Of a stretch of 8,289 nt of DNA, positions 6,464-8,289 are shown piece after piece (position 1 is the stretch's first letter; each line of letters opens with the position of its first letter). The notes beneath the pieces were generated by a model that was not told where the DNA came from, did no database searches, and worked only from the letters and a program-made list of their open reading frames with translations. The stretch is from Clostridia bacterium (GTDB lineage Bacteria; Bacillota; Clostridia; Oscillospirales; Butyricicoccaceae). The translations under genes were made by a program, and so were the position numbers. Where the stretch lies: positions 1 to 8,289 of the forward strand of contig JAFYMQ010000108.1 in the NCBI GenBank assembly GCA_017556565.1, written 5' to 3'.

Positions 6464-7579
6464 ATGAGTCTTGATTTTTTGTATCTCAGCGAACCTGATA
6501 TGCTCAAAGCCGGCGTTCTCGATATGAAGCGCTGCGTTCAGTCTATGGACGATATGTTCCGCACCATGGGTGAGGGCGATTACCTGATGGGCAGCCCCAG
6601 CGAGAATCACCACGGCATGATGCTTTGGTTTCCTATTGAGGAGCGGGTGGGCAAAATGCCGGTTGCAGGCCCTGACCGCCGCTTTATGGCTATGCCTGCA
6701 TATCTTGGCGGCAGATTCTATATCTGCGGCAACAAATGGTACGGTTCCAATGTCAAAAACTCTGAAAAAGGTCTGCCCCGCAGCGTACTTACCGTAATGC
6801 TCAACGACGTTGATACGGGCGCACCCGTTGCATTGATGAGCGCAAACCTGCTCAGCTCCATGCGTACCGGTGCAGTACCCGGCGTTGCCACCAAATATCT
6901 GCAGAAGAGCGACGCGTCTACCGTTGCAATCATCGGTGCCGGCGTTGTCAGCCGCAGCTGCCTGCTGGGTATCTCGGAGACTATCAAGATAAAAGGCACC
7001 GCCAAAGTCTACGACCTGTTCTATGAAAAAGCCGAAAAGTTCTGCCGGGATATGCAGAGCCAGACCTCTCTCAAGCTTGTGCCCGTAAAGACCATGGAAG
7101 AGGCGATAGTCGGCAGCGACGTTGTCAGCGTTGCCGCATCGGGTCTGCAGCCTGTCGATATCCCCGACGAGTGGATCAAGCCCGGCGCTATCTATCTGGC
7201 AACAGGTACAGCCAATTTCTCCAATGAAGCCTACAGCAAGTATAACGTTGTTTTTGACAACTGGAAGATGCACAAAGACTGGCTGGACGAGTTGCGTGAC
7301 GAGCCCGAGCGTCTGCTCAGCGTCAACGCAGGTCACCCCTCTGCGCGCCTGCTCCTGAAAGTCAGCTCGGGAGAGGCTGACGGCAGCAAGATGATCTCTC
7401 TGGGCGATATTATTGCCAATCCCGAACTGGGAAGAAAGACCGATGATGACGTGTTCCTGTTCCTGACCGGCGGCATGGGTACAGAGGACGTGGCATGGGG
7501 GTATGACGTATACTCCGAGGCAGTCCGTCTGGGCATCGGACAGAAGCTTTCTCTTTGGGACAAACCTCACTGGGCATAA
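6464..7579 (+). CDS. Ornithine cyclodeaminase/mu-crystallin family NAD(P)-binding protein
   Basis: A 371-residue protein started at ATG 6464 (AAAGGA at 6448-6453, 10 nt upstream). The longer in-frame TTG 6431 falls inside the LysR -35 box and is unlikely. Conserved family features are GNKWYGSN (89-96, including the substrate-binding-type Lys), SSMRTGAVPG (131-140, the conserved Arg-Thr), and the Rossmann loop VAIIGAGVVS (154-163). Relatives of this subfamily are, to my recollection, often labelled 'tyramine oxidase subunit B' in clostridial genomes, though the name is not well founded. By my alignment the catalytic Asp of true OCD (in a GGDxPGKTE-like motif) is replaced: here the stretch is TGTANFSNE (247-255). 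So deamination of ornithine is doubtful; an imine reductase or amino-acid dehydrogenase-like role is possible. It is probably controlled by the divergent LysR protein. Cytoplasmic; complete. Confidence 0.88.
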   Translation: MSLDFLYLSEPDMLKAGVLDMKRCVQSMDDMFRTMGEGDYLMGSPSENHHGMMLWFPIEERVGKMPVAGPDRRFMAMPAYLGGRFYICGNKWYGSNVKNSEKGLPRSVLTVMLNDVDTGAPVALMSANLLSSMRTGAVPGVATKYLQKSDASTVAIIGAGVVSRSCLLGISETIKIKGTAKVYDLFYEKAEKFCRDMQSQTSLKLVPVKTMEEAIVGSDVVSVAASGLQPVDIPDEWIKPGAIYLATGTANFSNEAYSKYNVVFDNWKMHKDWLDELRDEPERLLSVNAGHPSARLLLKVSSGEADGSKMISLGDIIANPELGRKTDDDVFLFLTGGMGTEDVAWGYDVYSEAVRLGIGQKLSLWDKPHWA

Positions 7580-7600
7580 ATATCAATATATGTAAAGTAT

Positions 7601-7633
7601 AGCACCTTGCAAGGGTAACCCCTGCAAGGTGCT
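7601..7633. terminator. Long hairpin after the OCD-family gene
   Basis: AGCACCTTGCA (7601-7611) pairs perfectly with TGCAAGGTGCT (7623-7633). After one mismatch GGG/CCC extends the stem, leaving loop TAA. It begins 22 nt after the stop at 7579. Neither side has a T-run, so it may be an RNA 3' end stabiliser or processing hairpin rather than a canonical intrinsic terminator. Confidence 0.5.
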
Positions 7634-7637
7634 TGTC

Positions 7638-7721
7638 GGTTGCAGATAATCTGCCGCAACCTGCAGATTTCAGACGGTGTATCGCAGGGCTGGGGTGGGA
7701 TTTTTTGAATGGGTACAGCCC
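7638..7721. other. Two further hairpins in the gene-free stretch
   Basis: GGTTGCAGA (7638-7646) can pair with TCTGC (7650-7654) and AACC (7658-7661) with a small bulge. GGGCTG (7687-7692) can pair with CAGCCC (7716-7721), followed by AGTTTTG. Between 7580 and 7760 I see no gene, no start with a ribosome binding site, and no riboswitch class I recognise. The stretch holds these hairpins and the one at 7601-7633. Confidence 0.45.
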
Positions 7722-7760
7722 AGTTTTGATATTTGTCAACAGACCGAATACGCCTGACTA

Positions 7761-7789
7761 TTGACAAAAATATCGGTATGTGTTATTTT
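7761..7789 (+). promoter_or_regulatory. Strong promoter ahead of eutA
   Basis: A perfect TTGACA (7761-7766), 17-nt spacer, then TATTTT (7784-7789; 4/6) preceded by TGT, giving an extended -10 (TGnTATTTT). Transcription would start near 7796 and give a ~145-nt leader before the TTG start at 7941. Confidence 0.75.
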
Positions 7790-7803
7790 CTATTTATATA
7801 AGT

Positions 7804-7858
7804 ATGCGGATAAAACCGCATGATATTTGATGACTGTAACCGGCACAATAGGGTGTCG
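7804..7858 (+). promoter_or_regulatory. Tandem six-nucleotide-loop hairpins in the eutA leader (ANTAR-site-like)
   Basis: Hairpin 1: ATGCGG (7804-7809), loop ATAAAA, CCGCAT (7816-7821), perfect. Hairpin 2: CGGCAC (7841-7846), loop AATAGG, GTGTCG (7853-7858), one G-U pair. Two short stems with hexanucleotide loops just before a terminator is the layout recognised by ANTAR antiterminators such as EutV in Firmicutes eut operons. Both loops start with A, but the G expected at loop position 4 (from memory) is missing in both, and hairpin 2 ends 6 nt before the terminator instead of overlapping it. The layout fits; the loop bases fit only partly. Confidence 0.45.
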
Positions 7859-7864
7859 TGTATG

Positions 7865-7912
7865 GCAAAGAGGCCAAGGCTACACAGTAGCCTTGGCCTT
7901 TTGCGCTTTTTT
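7865..7912 (+). terminator. Intrinsic terminator inside the eutA leader
   Basis: The arm 7865-7883 pairs with 7887-7904 (16 consecutive pairs including one G-U, then a one-base bulge and two more pairs), loop ACA, followed by GC and T6 (7907-7912). It lies between the promoter at 7761-7789 and the eutA start, 28 nt before it, so most transcripts would stop here unless readthrough is induced. Confidence 0.9.
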
Positions 7913-7926
7913 AGGGCAAAAATGAG

Positions 7927-7935
7927 AGGGGGGAG
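7927..7935 (+). promoter_or_regulatory. Ribosome binding site deciding the eutA TTG start
   Basis: A purine-rich AGGGGGGAG run ends 5 nt before TTG 7941. The in-frame stop TGA at 7923-7925 rules out any start further upstream. Confidence 0.7.
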
Positions 7936-7940
7936 CACAG

Positions 7941-8289
7941 TTGCCGTCGCATATTTTGAGTGTAGGTATAGACATAGGCACGTCCACCACTCAGGTCATA
8001 TTCAGCCGTCTGCTGATGGACAATATGGCAGATTACTTTTCCGCTCCCCGCATCTCGATCGTGGGCAAAGAACTGGTCTACAAAAGCCCCGTTCATCTCA
8101 CACCCCTCAAGACCCCGGTGCTTATTGACGGAGAGGGCGTGCGGCGCATAGTTGAGGACGAATATCGCAAAGCGGAATTCACCCCAGCCGACGTTGATAC
8201 GGGCGCGGTTATCATCACCGGCGAGTCGGCACGCAAAGAAAACGCCGCCGAGGTCACCGCACAGCTCAGCGGTTTTGCAGGTGAGTTTG
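7941..8289 (+). CDS. eutA: Ethanolamine ammonia-lyase reactivating factor EutA, 5' part (runs off right edge)
   Basis: The visible 116 codons begin MPSHILSVGIDIGTSTTQ when TTG 7941 is read as start. The first phosphate loop of the actin-like ATPase fold (GIDIGTSTTQ) is followed by FSAPRISIVGKELVYKSP, LIDGEGVRRIVEDEYRKA and DTGAVIITGESARKENA. This order and wording match EutA, the chaperone that uses ATP to exchange damaged cobalamin on EutBC for fresh adenosylcobalamin in the cytoplasm. TTG 7941 is chosen because a strong ribosome binding site lies 5 nt upstream and an in-frame stop lies at 7923-7925; TTG 7956 is the only near alternative. eutB and eutC would be expected beyond the right edge. 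Expression should depend on readthrough of the terminator at 7865-7912. No defect is visible in the part present. Confidence 0.92.
   Translation, partial: MPSHILSVGIDIGTSTTQVIFSRLLMDNMADYFSAPRISIVGKELVYKSPVHLTPLKTPVLIDGEGVRRIVEDEYRKAEFTPADVDTGAVIITGESARKENAAEVTAQLSGFAGEF

Noticed and set aside
6425..7570. A 381-codon minus-strand frame opposite the OCD-family gene
   Set aside because: Shadow frame: no family resemblance and no start signals, while the plus-strand protein is clearly of the OCD family.
7601..7740. A cobalamin riboswitch, given the nearby B12-related eutA
   Set aside because: I could not find the conserved cobalamin-box sequence or the expected multi-helix arrangement; only separate simple hairpins are seen.
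7820..8128. A 102-codon plus-strand frame over the eutA leader and start
   Set aside because: It would be translated through the leader terminator hairpin and overlaps the EutA frame out of phase; its sequence resembles nothing.
1..8289. Mobile elements, CRISPR array, tRNA or phage genes
   Set aside because: No transposase or integrase motifs, terminal repeats, regularly spaced repeats or tRNA-like cloverleaf were seen on either strand.

Overview
The window reads like a chromosome segment of a gut-type Clostridia bacterium, possibly Oscillospiraceae/Ruminococcaceae-like. This is an inference from roughly balanced base composition, strong AAGGAGG-type ribosome binding sites, sigma-A-type promoters, GTG/TTG starts and gene content. 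No rRNA, tRNA, CRISPR array, insertion sequence or phage gene was seen.

Layout. (1) Bases 1-3327, plus strand: the end of a hydantoinase/oxoprolinase A-type gene (hyuA-like, open at the left edge) followed 13 nt later by a complete hyuB-like gene, closed by a strong hairpin terminator. The first ~45 codons of the hyuA reading frame do not look like HyuA. They look like a piece of a sugar-phosphate isomerase/epimerase (xylose-isomerase-like TIM barrel), joined in frame to the HyuA domain. (2) Bases 3388-5376, minus strand: a two-gene operon with its own promoter, encoding an unrecognised membrane protein with a large extracytoplasmic domain and then an M50 (site-2-protease-like) membrane metallopeptidase. 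It converges on hyuB and probably shares its terminator. (3) Bases 5402-7579: a LysR-type regulator (minus) divergent from an ornithine cyclodeaminase/mu-crystallin family gene (plus). Both promoters are visible, and their two -10 boxes form the two halves of one 18-bp dyad. (4) Bases 7580-7940: about 360 nt without a gene, holding three hairpins, a strong promoter, two small six-nucleotide-loop hairpins and a strong intrinsic terminator, all ahead of the next gene. (5) From 7941 to the right edge: the start of eutA, the reactivating factor for adenosylcobalamin-dependent ethanolamine ammonia-lyase, using a TTG start.

Working together. HyuA/HyuB would act as a two-subunit ATP-dependent amidohydrolase or carboxylase-like enzyme on an unknown cyclic amide or related substrate. 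The LysR regulator probably controls the divergent OCD-family gene. The eutA leader, with a terminator between promoter and gene, has the architecture of antitermination control known for Firmicutes eut operons (EutV/ANTAR), although the loop bases do not fully fit my recollection of the ANTAR consensus. The points most worth a second look are the in-frame TIM-barrel/HyuA junction, the eutA leader, the shared divergent operator and the M50 protease/ectodomain protein pair.
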